A stretch of 64,000 nucleotides of DNA from Adiantum capillus-veneris (Eukaryota; Streptophyta; Polypodiopsida; Polypodiales; Pteridaceae), in assembly GCA_014529385.2 (NCBI GenBank), contig CM043955.1, positions 154,281,140-154,345,139 of the forward strand, in the 5' to 3' direction. A model generated the notes under the pieces. That model was not told the origin of the DNA. It saw only the letters and a program-made list of their open reading frames with translations, and did not search any database. The translations under genes were made by a program, and so were the position numbers. This document shows, one piece after another, positions 10,319-22,700 of this stretch; position 1 is the stretch's first letter, and each line of letters opens with the position of its first letter.

Positions 10319-12411
10319 ATGGAAGCAGGAGATAGAGTAATCAAACCACCAAACAATGAAACACCTCACAAAACCGAACAAAGGATACCCGACAAGATAG
10401 AAAACATTAAATCCTTGCCGGATGTAGAGGATGCAAAAGACGTACCTAATAGCACTGATGAATCACTGAAATGTTTTCCACCATATTCCCCTATTGTGGA
10501 AGAAAATTGGCCTGAAGAGCTATGGGAAACGGTGCGAAAAGCTCAAGAAAAATATGAGACAAAAATAGTCGAGTCAGCGCCTCTCTCGGAGCTGAACTTG
10601 AATAAAACTCCATGGGATCTAGACGTTAAATCATTTCAAGGGGATAATGGTTCAGTTGCATCCGAAGATAGCAGACCACAATCTCTCAGAACTTTGCCAT
10701 CATACATGGGGGACTATGAGGCAAGATCAGAAATTCGAAGAGTACCTTCTCAAAGAATAGGCGGTTCAAATCAATTGGACACTAAAATCCTGACAGACTT
10801 GTTGACCACTCCAATCAAGTGTACAATCACATTGGCAGAATTGTTAAAAATTAGGCCAAGCATGTGGACGGAAGTGGACAAATGTCTTGAAAAATTTGGC
10901 ATAAGGACGCCTCTTAAGTTCTTCGAAACCGAGCTTGATGACACAGAACCGAAGAAAGTCAACACTAGACCAGTGCCACTCAACAAGGTAGCAGAGTATT
11001 GTGAGGGTGAAGACGGCAACACAACCCTACCAGTTGAGTATAATGGCATAGAGACTAAGGCAATACTTGATAGTGGAGTTGGCATTGCCATTGCGACCAA
11101 ATTGCTATGGGAAAAATGGGGAAAACTAGCAATACGAACAACTAGAATGAAATTGCAACTGGCGGATGGGCACATAGAAAGGCCTATAGGATTGCTTGAG
11201 GCAATTGTGGTATCTTCTTGTGGCAAGAGTACGAACATACCTTTGCCATAGTGGATTTCGGCAAGAAGAACAACTATGAAATTATCCTTGGTAGGCCGTT
11301 CATGAGGCAACTCAAAATGGTACAGGACTGGGGGTATGATTATTTGTATCTAAGACATGCTAAAACTACTACACGCGTAAACATGAAAAATCATAGCTAC
11401 CATGATGTCACGAGAACCCCTGTGGAAGAATTTGACTCAGCCACCATTAGTGGATCAGAAGTCTCAGCGTGGCTTTGTAAGAAAAAAGAGATATGGATGT
11501 GTGGGGCATCTCAATATAGTGAATTTGACCACGATGAAAGGACACTAGAGAGGGTCTTGGAAGACGATGCCTATATACGAGAACCTTTTCCTGAAGAGAA
11601 GCTCGAACCCCTAGAATGGTCTCAAATTTTGGCTACATTGGATGTATGCGTCAATGAAGTCACGCCCACCAAATTTTGTGATGAGAATGGCTACGATATC
11701 ATACCATACTACATGTTGAGCAAAATTGTGGAGGAGGACGAGGACGAGGTAGATACTGAGAATACGAGGATCCATAAAACGGAAACGAAACTTGAGATTA
11801 AGATAGTGGGCTATGTGGACATCCCCACTAAAGAAATCAAGCAAGAAGGAGAAGAATTTTATGATTCTTCTGATCAAAGTGAAAACGAGGATAACGCGGA
11901 TGACGAGAAGTCAGAAAATACAGAGGGAGACGACAATCAAGATCAAGACAATGACGTCTTCTACAATTTCCCAAACCAAAGTGAGAAACGCCAAAAAAGA
12001 TACAAGAGTAAACGACACCACATTAGTACACCAACCAGGTTGCGACCCATGCCGGAGTTTGAGGGTAAGACACATTTCCTTATGAACATTCATGTAGTTG
12101 ATTGTGCTAAGGATAAAGTGTCAGGAAGATTTCTTAAGGTGGCTGAAGACTCAGGATTTAAGTCCAGAGTGTTGAAACCTAAAAAAACTAGCAAACCAAA
12201 AAAAGGAAAACTGAATGTCTGTGGTAGTCCAATTATGACGAAAATTGAACGGAAAACGAGATACAATGAGTTGAAACAAAAGATAAAAAATGTATGGACA
12301 ATTGAAATGGAAAGTAGCGATGGAACGAACGCTAGTGATGGGAGTAAAAAGATAGATGTACCTCCTCACTATTGTAAGTACACCATTCAGGAAAGAACAT
12401 TGGTGGTTTAG
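10319..12411 (+). pseudogene. Linker, aspartic protease and acidic spacer of the giant Gypsy
   Basis: The retropepsin would cut the polyprotein. About 200 linker residues precede the protease core. The active-site motif AILDSGVG (about 11060-11085) is DSG-type. The flap region (LQLADGHIERPIG) follows, then a frameshift near 11215, then FAIVDFGKKNNYEIILGRPFM (11245-11310), the conserved end of the fold. After that come about 330 residues rich in Asp/Glu and then Lys, with no recognised domain, ending at a TAG (12409-12411) that is in frame with RT. The frameshift lies inside the protease fold, so it is decay rather than programmed frameshifting. Confidence 0.78.
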
Positions 12412-12417
12412 AAGCCA

Positions 12418-14130
12418 ATGAGGGAGCCTAAATCAAACGAGTCCTACGATGGGCCAAAGAACGCCAAGAAAATAGACTTAGCAGAGCCAGAAGAAAATCC
12501 TCGACCTGCTTACATTGCCACAGATCTAGGTCGAGAAGAAGAGGACTTACTGATCAAAACACTTAAGGAATTTCGAGATGTATTTGCATGGTCGTACAAA
12601 GATTTGAAGGGAGTGGATCCTAACATTTGTGAACATTCAATCCCTTTGAAGTCTGATGCAAAGCCAAGCAAACAACGTCCATACACGTATAATGAGACAT
12701 TCTCCAAAAGGATAAAAGAGGAGATAGACAAACTTATGGAGGCTGAATTCATTTATGAGATAGAACACACGGACTGGGTGTCCCCGATAGTGGTGGTACC
12801 TAAGAAAAACGGGAAATTACGAGTGTGTGTAAATCTCAAGAAGGTAAACGCAGCAACAATAAGAGACAACTACCCTCTTCCTATCACTAAACACGTCCTG
12901 GAACGAGTGGCGGGCAAGCAAGCCTATAGCTTTATGGACGGATTCTTTGGTTATAACCAATTAGGGTTCAAACTAGAAGATCAATACAAAACAACATTTG
13001 CAACAGAATGGAGCATATATGCGTTTAGGGTAATGCCATTTGGCTTGACCAATGTTCCAGCCACATTTCAGAGATTAATGACACACGCTTTTAAATAATA
13101 CTTGCAAAAATTCTTGGATATTTACATAGATGACTCGTGTGTCTATTCTCTATTGAGAGAAGACCATATAGATCATCTGAGAAAAGTATTCGAAAAATGC
13201 AGAACGTATAGGATTTGCCTCAACCCAGAAAAATGCGTATTCATGGTACGACAAGGTAAAATCTTAGGCCACATAGTTTTGGCTAATGGAATTACCACTG
13301 ATGAAGACAAGGTGAAGGTGATAATAGAATTACCAAGACCAATATCTGTACGAGAGGTACAATCATTTATGGGACATTGTGGATACTACCGATGTTTTAT
13401 CTACATGTACGTTGTAATAGCAAAACCCTTGTATAGTCTAATCACGCTCTTCATTTGGACAAATGAATGTGAGGAGTCATTCCAGAAACTAAAAGATGCA
13501 TTGGTATCTGCACCAATTCTAAAAGAACCAGATTGGTCAAAGATCTTCCATGTACATGTAGATGCTTCGGCATTTGCAATAGGCTGTATATTGGCACAAC
13601 CAGATGAGGGAAAGACGGATTTTCCAATCAGTTATGCTAGTAGACAACTCAACAATGCAGAAAAGAATTATACTACCACTGAAAGAGAAGGATTGGGTAT
13701 GATATATGCTGTAAAGAAATTTCGGCATTACTTACTCGCGAACAAATTTACATTCTTTGTGGATCATCAGGCACTCTTGTACTTAGTAAACAAACCTTGC
13801 AACACGGGACGAATTGTAAGATGGTTCATTGTGTTGCTGGAGTTTGATTTTACGGTAGTGGTTAAGAAAGGAAAAACTCATCAAAGAGCAGACCACCTTT
13901 GCCGATTACTACATGGTGAAAAAGCTACTGGGGTAGATGATGATCTGCCAGACGCATACCTGTTTAATATAGAGATGGTACCTAAATGGTCAGAGCAAAT
14001 TATTCCGTTGCTGACATATGGAATGAATCTTGACGACAAACACACGGTGGAAGACATTAGACAAGCACGAAATTACACAATGCTTGCGGGAAGAATGTAC
14101 CATCATGGAAACAATGGGATTCTAAGGTTG
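12418..14130 (+). pseudogene. Reverse transcriptase and RNase H of the giant Gypsy
   Basis: This is the RNA-dependent DNA polymerase and RNase H of the element. RT motifs in order are WVSPIVVVPKKNGKLRVCV (about 12776-12832), YPLPIT, YSFMDGFFGYNQL, FRVMPFGLTNVPATFQRLM and the catalytic YIDD (about 13120-13132). A TAA at 13096-13098 falls just before the YIDD, in the same frame. RNase H has VHVDASAFAIG (Asp), TTEREGLGMIYA (Glu), FFVDHQALLYLV (Asp) and RADHLCR (Asp), at about 13550-13905. All stops are in one frame, so the pol gene was a single ORF from about 11218 to 16635. Confidence 0.92.
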
Positions 14131-15620
14131 TGTATAGGCCCAGAGGAGTACGAAGCGTATCTAGAGGAGGCCCACATACAAACAGGGGGATTCCATAGAG
14201 GAAATCAAATGATGTATGCACAATTAAGAAGACTTGGAGTGTATTGGCCAGGAATGGTAGGTGATGTAGCAAAGTACATCAAGAAATGCGACTTTTGCAT
14301 ATCCAATACCACTGTGGATTATGCCACATTATACCAAGTGACAGTAGCACCCTCATGGAGTCATGCTATTGTGGATTATTTGACTAATAAGGAGCTGCCA
14401 GGAGATTGGTCTAAAGCCAGAAAAAAGGCTTTACAAATCGAAGCGAATAGGTATACCCTCATTAGTGACCAATTGTACAAAAGAGGAATTGATGACCAGC
14501 TGAGGTTAGTTCCTCATGAAAATGACTACTTTCCATTATTGGAATAGGCTCATGCAGGCTTAGCAGGTGGTCATTTTTCAGCAGAGAGAACCGTAAAAAT
14601 CATTATGATTGCAGGTATATGGTGGCCGACCATGATTCAAGATGCAGCAGAATTCGTGAAAAGGTGTGATGAATGTCAACGAACTAAGGTATCAGTTAAA
14701 AGAGACGAAATGCCTTTAAGACCAATGATGAGTGCTCGAGCATTCGCTAAATAGGGATTGGACTTCGTTGGTCCTATCACTCCACCAGCATATCGTTCAC
14801 AAGCACAATATATCATAGTGGCCACGGACTACATGACCAAATGGGTGGAAACAAAAGCCACAACGAAAGCAGACGCTAGAACCACGACACAATTCTTATA
14901 TGAATATGTGTTTACACGTTATGGCCTTCCAATCGAGCTGGTGAGTGATAGAGGGACACACTTTGTAAATGAAGTTATCCAGCATCTCTTAAATGAGTTT
15001 ATGGTAATTCATCGCAAATCTGCACCCTATCATCCACAAGCCAATGGCCAAGCGGAAGAGACCAACAAAATATTGTGCACGGTTCTTACGAAACTGGTTA
15101 GTGAAACAAGAACAGACTGGGATCAGATGCTCTATTCGGCATTGTGGGCTTATCAAGTTGCATATAAAACAACACTTAATGCTACACCATTTAATATGGT
15201 ATATGGGTTAAATGCAATATTGCCTATTGACTTTTTGATCCCCACACTAAGGGTAGCCAAACAATTGGACTGGACGGGGCATGAGCTTTCAGAACGGTTA
15301 GAGGACCTTGAAAAATTAGATGAGTTACGACTCAAGGATGTAGCGGCCATCTATGCAAAAAAAAGACAACAGAAAGAGTTTTTTGACAAACATGTCAAGA
15401 ACAAGGACTTTAAAACGGGCGACTATGTCTTAGTATACACCCTTAAACAGCATGCCAAAAAGCTAAAGAAAAGGGGAATGGGGCCATATGTGATCCAAGA
15501 AATATCGTCCAGCGGAGCAGTAAAATTGTCGACACTAGATGGAAAAGAAATGCCGAACTGGATTAGTGGGTGTCATTTAAAAAAATATCATCTCCCTTTA
15601 ACACCGGAAATGTTTTTTCA
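14131..15620 (+). pseudogene. Integrase of the giant Gypsy with doubled zinc-binding domain
   Basis: This inserts the cDNA. There are two complete HHCC modules. The first has HIQTGGFH, GVYWPGM and CDFC (14170-14300). The second has HAGLAGGH, GIWWPTM and CDEC (14548-14685). The linker typical of the region before an HHCC module (WSKARKKALQ, LYKRGIDDQLRLV) lies between them. TAG stops at 14545-14547 and 14752-14754 are in frame. The catalytic core has VATDYMTKW (Asp at 14827), VSDRGTHF (Asp at 14947) and QANGQAEETN (Glu at 15055), a correct D,D35E spacing. A C-terminal domain with GDYVLVYTLKQ and GPYVIQEI ends near 15610. No chromodomain is visible. Confidence 0.9.
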
Positions 15621-16635
15621 ACTGCATTATGGAAAAACCTATAGACAAGAACAACAACGAATTCAAGACCAGGCACAACAAGAAGCAAAAGAACGAATTG
15701 TTAAACGAAAGCAATTTCTCAGGACAATAAACATGGTCACCCCAATGATGACTGATGAATATCCCCTTTCAACATCCCAAACAATCGAAGCGGATATACA
15801 AAGCGACGAATTAGAAACGACCATGAAAGACCTTAGGGCTCAAGACGATAGCATCATCAACGACTTGGAAGATACATGGTGCAGTCCTTACATAAAAGCT
15901 TATGCAGGCACAAAACAAGTTGAAATCTATGCATTGCTTGAAACTGTAGCAAAAATGAGTGTCATCAGCTTTGAGCTCTTTCAGAAACTTGGACCAATGA
16001 AGACGATTCCAGAGACACACAGGTTGAAAGTAGCGTCGGGTGATGAGGTGACCACGATGTGGTCTATTATAATACCAATCACAGTGCAGGCACATCCGTA
16101 CACTACAAAATTCCATGTACTGCCACCAAGTAGGTCAGCAACTCCGTGTATCTTAGCAGTGTCATGGATGAAAGCTAACAGGGTTATCATTGATTTGGAT
16201 ACGAATGAGGCACTGTTCAAAAAGGAAAACTTTTCAGAACCCTTCTTATCATATAACCAATTCATGTCAAGGAGGAAACAAAAGTCAATACAAAAATCTG
16301 CCCAACAACAAACAAAGTTTACAAGTCCAGCAACGTCTTATCAAAAATCAGCAACCATGCAGGGAACCAGGCAAGTTTGGGTACGGCGTACAGAGCTGAC
16401 CGAGGCACAATTACATCAAAAGCGGAAATACAAAGTGTGGATAAGGCGCGACCGCCTAATTCCTATAAAGAAGGAGTTTGAAGAACAGACAAAACACCGA
16501 AAGCCAGCAAAACTTCAAAGAAACATAGTCAATCTGTCAAATACGCAACGGACTATATTGGTATGGAGGCCAAAAGTGCCAATTCAAAACGAGCCAACAA
16601 CACAAGAAGGGCGGACAAAGATGACAATCGTGTAG
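15621..16635 (+). pseudogene. Post-integrase extension with a second, degenerate retropepsin-like domain
   Basis: The pol frame stays open after integrase for about 340 codons. At about 15895-16215 the sequence has the layout of a retropepsin fold. IYALLETVAKMSVIS stands where (A)(L/I)(L/I)DTGAS..(V)IS is expected, followed by LKVASGDEV and CILAVSWMKANRVIIDLDT, the usual ILG..WL....IDW end. The catalytic Asp-Thr-Gly is Glu-Thr-Val, so it should be inactive as a protease. The remainder (16250-16635) is basic, with WVRRTEL and WIRRDRL. It is distinct from the true protease at 11060-11310. The assignment rests on pattern only. Confidence 0.55.
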
Positions 16636-17082
16636 CTATCTACAACTGTCAAGGTCAAGCAACATCATACAAACAGCACGAGGAAACAAACAGAATCAAC
16701 AACAAAAACTACAAGGATGTTTAAGACCCAAGTCATCAAAGCAGAAAGAGAGAATGTTCCACCAAATACGAAAATATTGACTTCAAAGGAACCACATACG
16801 CCAATTCAAAACCAGTGGAAAACAATCAAACAAAGGGCGGCGGATTTACAACTACTACTTGCAAAGAAAATCTACCAGCCAACTCAAGCTACCAACCGAA
16901 ACCTCAACCACAAATGCCAATAAGCGAATCGCTTATACCTTCCTCTTGCACTGCATAAATTCTTTCTACATGCATTGACCGTACATGCATATAGGGCTAC
17001 ATTACAAGGCCTGCATTAGCACGAGTTCAAACCCATGCACAACACATACCCTTGACGATACCCTGTCGTCTGGGAGGACTCC

Positions 17083-17099
17083 AATTAGGAGGGGGGGAG
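17083..17099 (+). other. Internal duplicate of the polypurine tract
   Basis: AATTAGGAGGGGGGGAG is identical over 17 bp to the tract before the 3' LTR (23189-23205). It could act as a central polypurine tract, or mark an old 3' end of the element. Confidence 0.7.
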
Positions 17100-18718
17100 G
17101 CATTCCAAATGCAGACTCATCATGTCATATATTAGAGAGCAATATTTGTGAGCAATTTTTCAACCATTTTTGCGTTTTATTGTGTGATTTTGGGAAAAAG
17201 AATATGCCCTCATAATTAATCAGAATTGGGGACCAAATCATCATTCATGAGCCCCTAGGGATGTGTATAGACTATAAAGAGAGTCAAATCTGGCCAAAAA
17301 CTGTCTAAAAACAGCAAAAAATAGGCCAAGGTTGACGTTAATGAGCGAGATTGTACATAGACGAGAGAAAAGTGAGCTACAAAGTGTTTTGTTTCTCATT
17401 GGTATTTTTTAAGGTTAGAATTGCTATTTTCGGATTATTTTGGGATTTATTTGCTTTATTTTAGCCATTTTCTAACAAAAATTATAGAAAAAAATCCGTA
17501 ATCCGGATGGAAACACAAAAGAAGAGACGCCTGATCAGAGCAAGTTAAAGAAGACACAAAAAAAAATAAGGACTGCAAAGGTGACAGAGCAAAATGACCA
17601 CCGTCATGAAGGGACCTCCAACAGGGGAAATCTACAAAACTGGTAAAACTGGAGCAACCGAAGTCCAAATCAGGAAATTTGCGAGCCTAAACCGCATCTC
17701 GCAAAAAGTTATGGCTACAGGTAAAAGATGGAAAAATTTGGTGTCGGAATCTCGATTACATATAGAGAGGCTAGACTAGAAATCCCTCATTTGAGTCATT
17801 TTCCATAGTGAGAGAGAGAGAGCTCCCTACAGCAGTTGAGACTTCCAGGAGCTCATCCATCACGCACGGTTGCCAGATCGACATCAGATATGAGAGGTAT
17901 GCTCGTCAACACTGACTCTAAGTGTTGTTTACTTCAGTTAGTCGCAAAACCTCGCCGGCATCACAATCACAACCTGTGCACACATACGGTAGAATGGTTG
18001 TTAGGGAGACCTAGAGGCCACCAAATGGGACCAAAAGTGAAAGGCACAATGCCTATAGCTTAGGGATCGAGCCTATGACCTCGGAAAGCGTGAAGGAAGT
18101 CGCTCAGAAAACCCTAATTTAGCAGAACCTGCAAAAGGGCGACAAAACCAAGGTGATCGAAAATGAGCCAAAAGTCATAGACAGCAAGCCAATGACCTCG
18201 ACAAACCGACTAAAGGGTTAGACTATGAAAAAGTTCGTCAAAACGGAGTCTAAAGTCCCTATCTGACGAAAACCGCACAAAGTGTCACGATACTCTAACG
18301 GGCCGACCAAGTGACAAAATTACACCAAATTCAACAAGGAACATCCAAAGGAGGTCAACTACGGGATGGAATGTGTCCACTCAAAAAAAAAAAGTTCTTT
18401 CACTAGGGAAAATGCCGGCAACAGGCCAGAAAGACGTCCAAATGGTCGTTCTTGGTGTTTCAAACACCAAAACAACAACTGACTGCTTGGATGGAAGGTC
18501 AAAAGGAAGTAAAAGACAGCCGGAATCATACAAAGACCAAAAGGAACCGTGACCATCACCTAAGTTATCTACTTCGACTTCAGGACCAGCTAAGTGCTGC
18601 AAACAGGGAGTACATTCTGCTAAATTGATTAAAACTTGATATGTGTGTCTAGGAGGGCCTATTAACACCATGAATGTCAACTAGCATCAAAAAACTGGAA
18701 AAAATGACAAAGTGCCCA

Positions 18719-19458
18719 GTCTATAGCGATAGACTTGAACTTGCACTTAGACAAGGGAAACTTTGACTTTGGCTTCATGAGGGGTGCTAACAAGGAATGT
18801 TAACCACAATATCAAGTCAAAGTGCCAGAAAAACCTATTTTGGCCAAAAAGCTCAGTCTATCGCGATAGCCTTGCTACAACAATTTTTGGGGGGAAAGAC
18901 TTTTCAAATTTTTACAAGCTAGACTTGGGGAAGCAAATGAAGGCAGTACACCAAATTTGGTGCCAAGAGGGACTCACATGGCAAGCTGAGAAAGACATGT
19001 AGACAACTCAGAGTCAGAACAGGACATCTCAAGGGCAGACAGGTAAAATTTACATGTGAGGGATCAAGAAGCCTTGCATCAGCTGGGAGAAGGCAGAGAG
19101 ATGGTCACAAAGCCAAAAAATGACAAACTGGCACTAAGTCCCAGTCTATCGCGATAGACCAAGCAGAGGGATACTGGACCATCTTATAAAAAATTTGAAT
19201 TAGCAGTTTTCTTCAACATGATGCAAGATAACCACCCATTAAGTTTGAGCCCAAAACAACACAAAATGAAGGAGATAGACCAACATCTCTCTGAAGGGAA
19301 TCTGGAAAATTGGGAGTTGATCCAAAAGGGGGTCACTTGACATTCGTTTGAGCTAGAAATGGGGTCAGATCATGTGCAAGGTATGGGAAACCAATTGGTG
19401 GAGTCACAACTACAAAAAAGGACCTAGATAAAAAAAATGCCAGTCTATCGCGATAGAC
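18719..19458 (+). repeat. Four palindrome copies upstream of ORF3
   Basis: The copies of GTCTATCGCGATAGAC are at 18719-18734 (TAGCGA centre), 18856-18871 (last bases differ), 19144-19159 (perfect) and 19443-19458 (perfect). Spacings are 137, 288 and 299 bp. Most are preceded by CCA or TCA, giving a CAGTCTATCGCGATAGAC context. Confidence 0.88.
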
Positions 19459-19743
19459 TGAGAAAAAGGAGAAAATGGACAGATTTTGAGCTTTGGCTTA
19501 TGGAATGACCTTGCATTCCATGAGAGCATACACCACACAAAATTTCAAGGTATTTGGACTTGTTCTCCTTCACCAACAACATCAATTTGAAGCCACCAAA
19601 GTCGCACAATGGAAGAGCTTGTCTATCTGCTAACATTTTACCTTAACTAATCTTGGGATTAAGAAGGCTCATCTAGATTCATGATTAAGTGGTAATCAAT
19701 TTAGCAGAGTAGTACTTTGTTTGTGCATTAACTGATAATTGTG

Positions 19744-22700
19744 ATGACAGGATCTATGGAGGTTTCTCCGGGAAAAAGAAAAGGCAAGAACCTGGCAACG
19801 GAAGGTGCAGTACCCTATGCACTTCTACCAAATTCTTTAAAGCCAGCAGCCACCTGGATACCTGCAGATTTGCAACAGGCAGCTGCCTTTCAGATATATC
19901 AAGTTTCATATGTGGATGACAAAAGAAACTTAGTGGATACAGTGATGATTCCCAAGGAGGCAGAGAATTACTTGAAAAGATCACCGCAAAGGTCATGGCT
20001 CAAAAAAGTTGGCTGGTGGAACTTCGTATCACTACCACCAGTAGGGATAGATTTCAAGAGGGTACAGCATCTAATAGAGACTATCCAAGAAGATGGAACT
20101 TGCAGAGTGGTAGGCATGGATAACGAAGTGATGGAGATCCAGATCACCAAAGAGATCATCAAAGAGGCATGGAAATTGTCAGATCAAGGAGAAAACATGA
20201 TAGAAAGAAGGAAAAACCTCACAGTTTACTTGCAAAAGTCCAAACTACCTTCTTTCGAACTCATAGCAAACCCGGAAGTAAGAGAACTGACACAGATCTA
20301 CAGTCAGTGTTTGTTGAGCTACAACAAAAGGCCGCCAAGATACACTACACCGCACGGGAGCATCTCAACCACATTGACATGGGCCATGGGAATGACCCGT
20401 GAGTTCTACATAGATCACGCGTCATATCTATTTGAAGAAATGACAAAGCTAAGGCAGGACAGACCCAATTACATTGCAGGAGGAGAAGTCCTAACCAGAG
20501 TAATAATACATGCCATAGGCGCGACAGATCAGTTGCCACCTGCCCCTCATCAGAACGACTGGCTGGTATTAAGGGAAAATATTGAAGACATATCACAAAA
20601 CAAAGTACTGGCATCTATTAATACCATTGGAGGACGCAAGTTGGAAAGAGTGACTAGAAGTACACAAGAAAAGATGGAAGAAGAAAAAAGAACTGAAGAG
20701 GAAGATGCCCGACTAAAGAAGCGGAAAGCGGAAATGGAAAACAACACCAGGTTGCAGAAGATAGCAAAGATGGAAAGGATGCTAGAAGGGTTTGCTCTAG
20801 AAAGATCTCTACGAGGCGATGTAGGCGCCACTTGGAAACCTTCTAGTAGCACTTTCAAACTGAGAACGAAGAATAAAAACAACCCAGCTTTTGAGCTGGA
20901 CTGGTTCGAGAAATACATCCAAGAAAGAAATGCAAGGGATGAACCAGATTTGCTACTAGAAGAGGAGGATATCCAAACTTTGAGAGATCAGCTGAGGCCA
21001 ACTTCACGTGATCAGGAAACACCGCCGCCGTCTCCATGTCCAGATACAAGTGAAAGGAAATCTAGCCCATCTGCTGAATCTACTTCGCATTCAGAAAGCT
21101 CACATCGTGATGACAGAGTTCACACACCGCCCAGTGAACAAGAAGAAGAGGAAGAGGAAGAAGAAGAAACAGATAGACACCCAAACACTGGAGCAATATC
21201 ACAAAGTGATAAAGGCAAGAAAAAGGTGGTGGATCAGTCTAAAGATAAAGCTTCCTCCTCTCAAGAAATTGAGCTGGAAGCTACTATAGATGAAGATTTG
21301 CAATCAATGGCGACAATACTAAACCAAACAAGACTGCACAGTCAATGGTTAGCTGATCAGAACCGGTCCAACAAAATGAAGCTACAAAAAACAGATGAGG
21401 AAGTTCTGAGACTGCAAGAGCAAAGGGAGGACACTTTAAAGCTGATCAGCATCAGAGATGCTGAAATATTGGGACTCCAAGGCACAATAAATCTTCTCAA
21501 GGACAATTTACAGGAGTCGGAAGACTTCAATGCCATATGGGAAGATACAATAAACGTGTTCGTTGAAGATGTCAGTGACAGAGATGAACACATCCAGAAG
21601 TTGGAAAAGGAAAAGGAAGATGCGCTGGAGACAATCAAGAGTTTGCAAGTCGTCATCGATGACTTACAAATTGAAGTCAAAGATTTGAGAGCAGTAACAG
21701 ATATCCAAGCAAGAGAAATCGAACGCGCTAAGAAGCAAAAAAAGTCGCTACCAACAACACCGGTAGTCCACCCAGAAGAAGAAGTGGCTGCATTGAAGAG
21801 GGAGCTGGAGTTGGAAAGAAAACAGCGTTTAATGATTGCTAAAAGTGCGCTTAGAGCAGAAGGTGAACTACAAAGACAAATCTCAGACTTGCAAAGTGAA
21901 CAACAACAAGGACCAGCTCCTGACAGTGAAATGGAAAGCATTGTTTCCAAATCACTCAGGGAAGAAAATGAAAACCTGCACATCAGGATAAAATAGTTAG
22001 AGGAGTCGGCCGCTAAAAAAGACATGGAATTTCAAGCTCTACAAATCAATAGCAGAACAATGGCCGCACAAATTGCAAATCTACAAAGTGCAGGGCAGCA
22101 CCAGGGACAGGTACGAGTGCACATGGAGCCAGTAACAACGAATTTGGATGGACTCGCCGAAGTTTATGGGGGTCAAGATGAGTACGAAGAAGATTCAGAT
22201 GAACAGGAGGCACATACGCAGACTGATCAAACCGGCTCCAAAGACCAAGAGACAGAAGAAGATTCAGTCACAAAATTGGAAGAGCATAGGTTGGCCGAGC
22301 AGATGGAAAAACAAACAGAAATGATATGGTACGAGGCTATGCAACTCGAAAAGGAGTTGCTACAAGGGCTTTCCAGAGCGGGCAAAACAACAGCAGAGCT
22401 ACGGCAGGAATGGAATGCACCTATGTTACCCTATTCTCTGCTGAAGTATGAGACTCTAACACATCAACGGCAGCTCGAAAAAGAAGAACAAGTGCTAGTA
22501 TTTGAAGGAGAAGTACAAGATAGGGAACATCAAAACAGAATAGTGGACAGCCAGCCAAAGTGGAGACGTCAATGGCTATTGGATCATCCTAATAACCTGA
22601 TACACTTAGTCAACGTACTGCTTGAGCTGAGAAATGATAGAACGTTTTGCCCAACTCCCCGAACATACACCTACAGCCAACATAAAGCACTACGGAGCAG

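Larger units (their letters stand above)
16636..19743 (+). other. Long non-coding spacer between pol and ORF3
   Basis: About 3.1 kb contain no coding region I can support. They hold an internal copy of the polypurine tract (17083-17099) and four copies of the dispersed palindrome (18719-19458). A remnant of coding-like sequence continues to about 16920. Confidence 0.65.

Noticed and set aside
10771-11310. 179-codon minus-strand frame
   Set aside because: Antisense of the Gypsy protease region, with no independent support.
21357-22025. 222-codon minus-strand Ser/Leu-rich frame
   Set aside because: Antisense of the coiled-coil part of ORF3. The Ser/Leu bias is what the complement of Glu/Lys codons gives.
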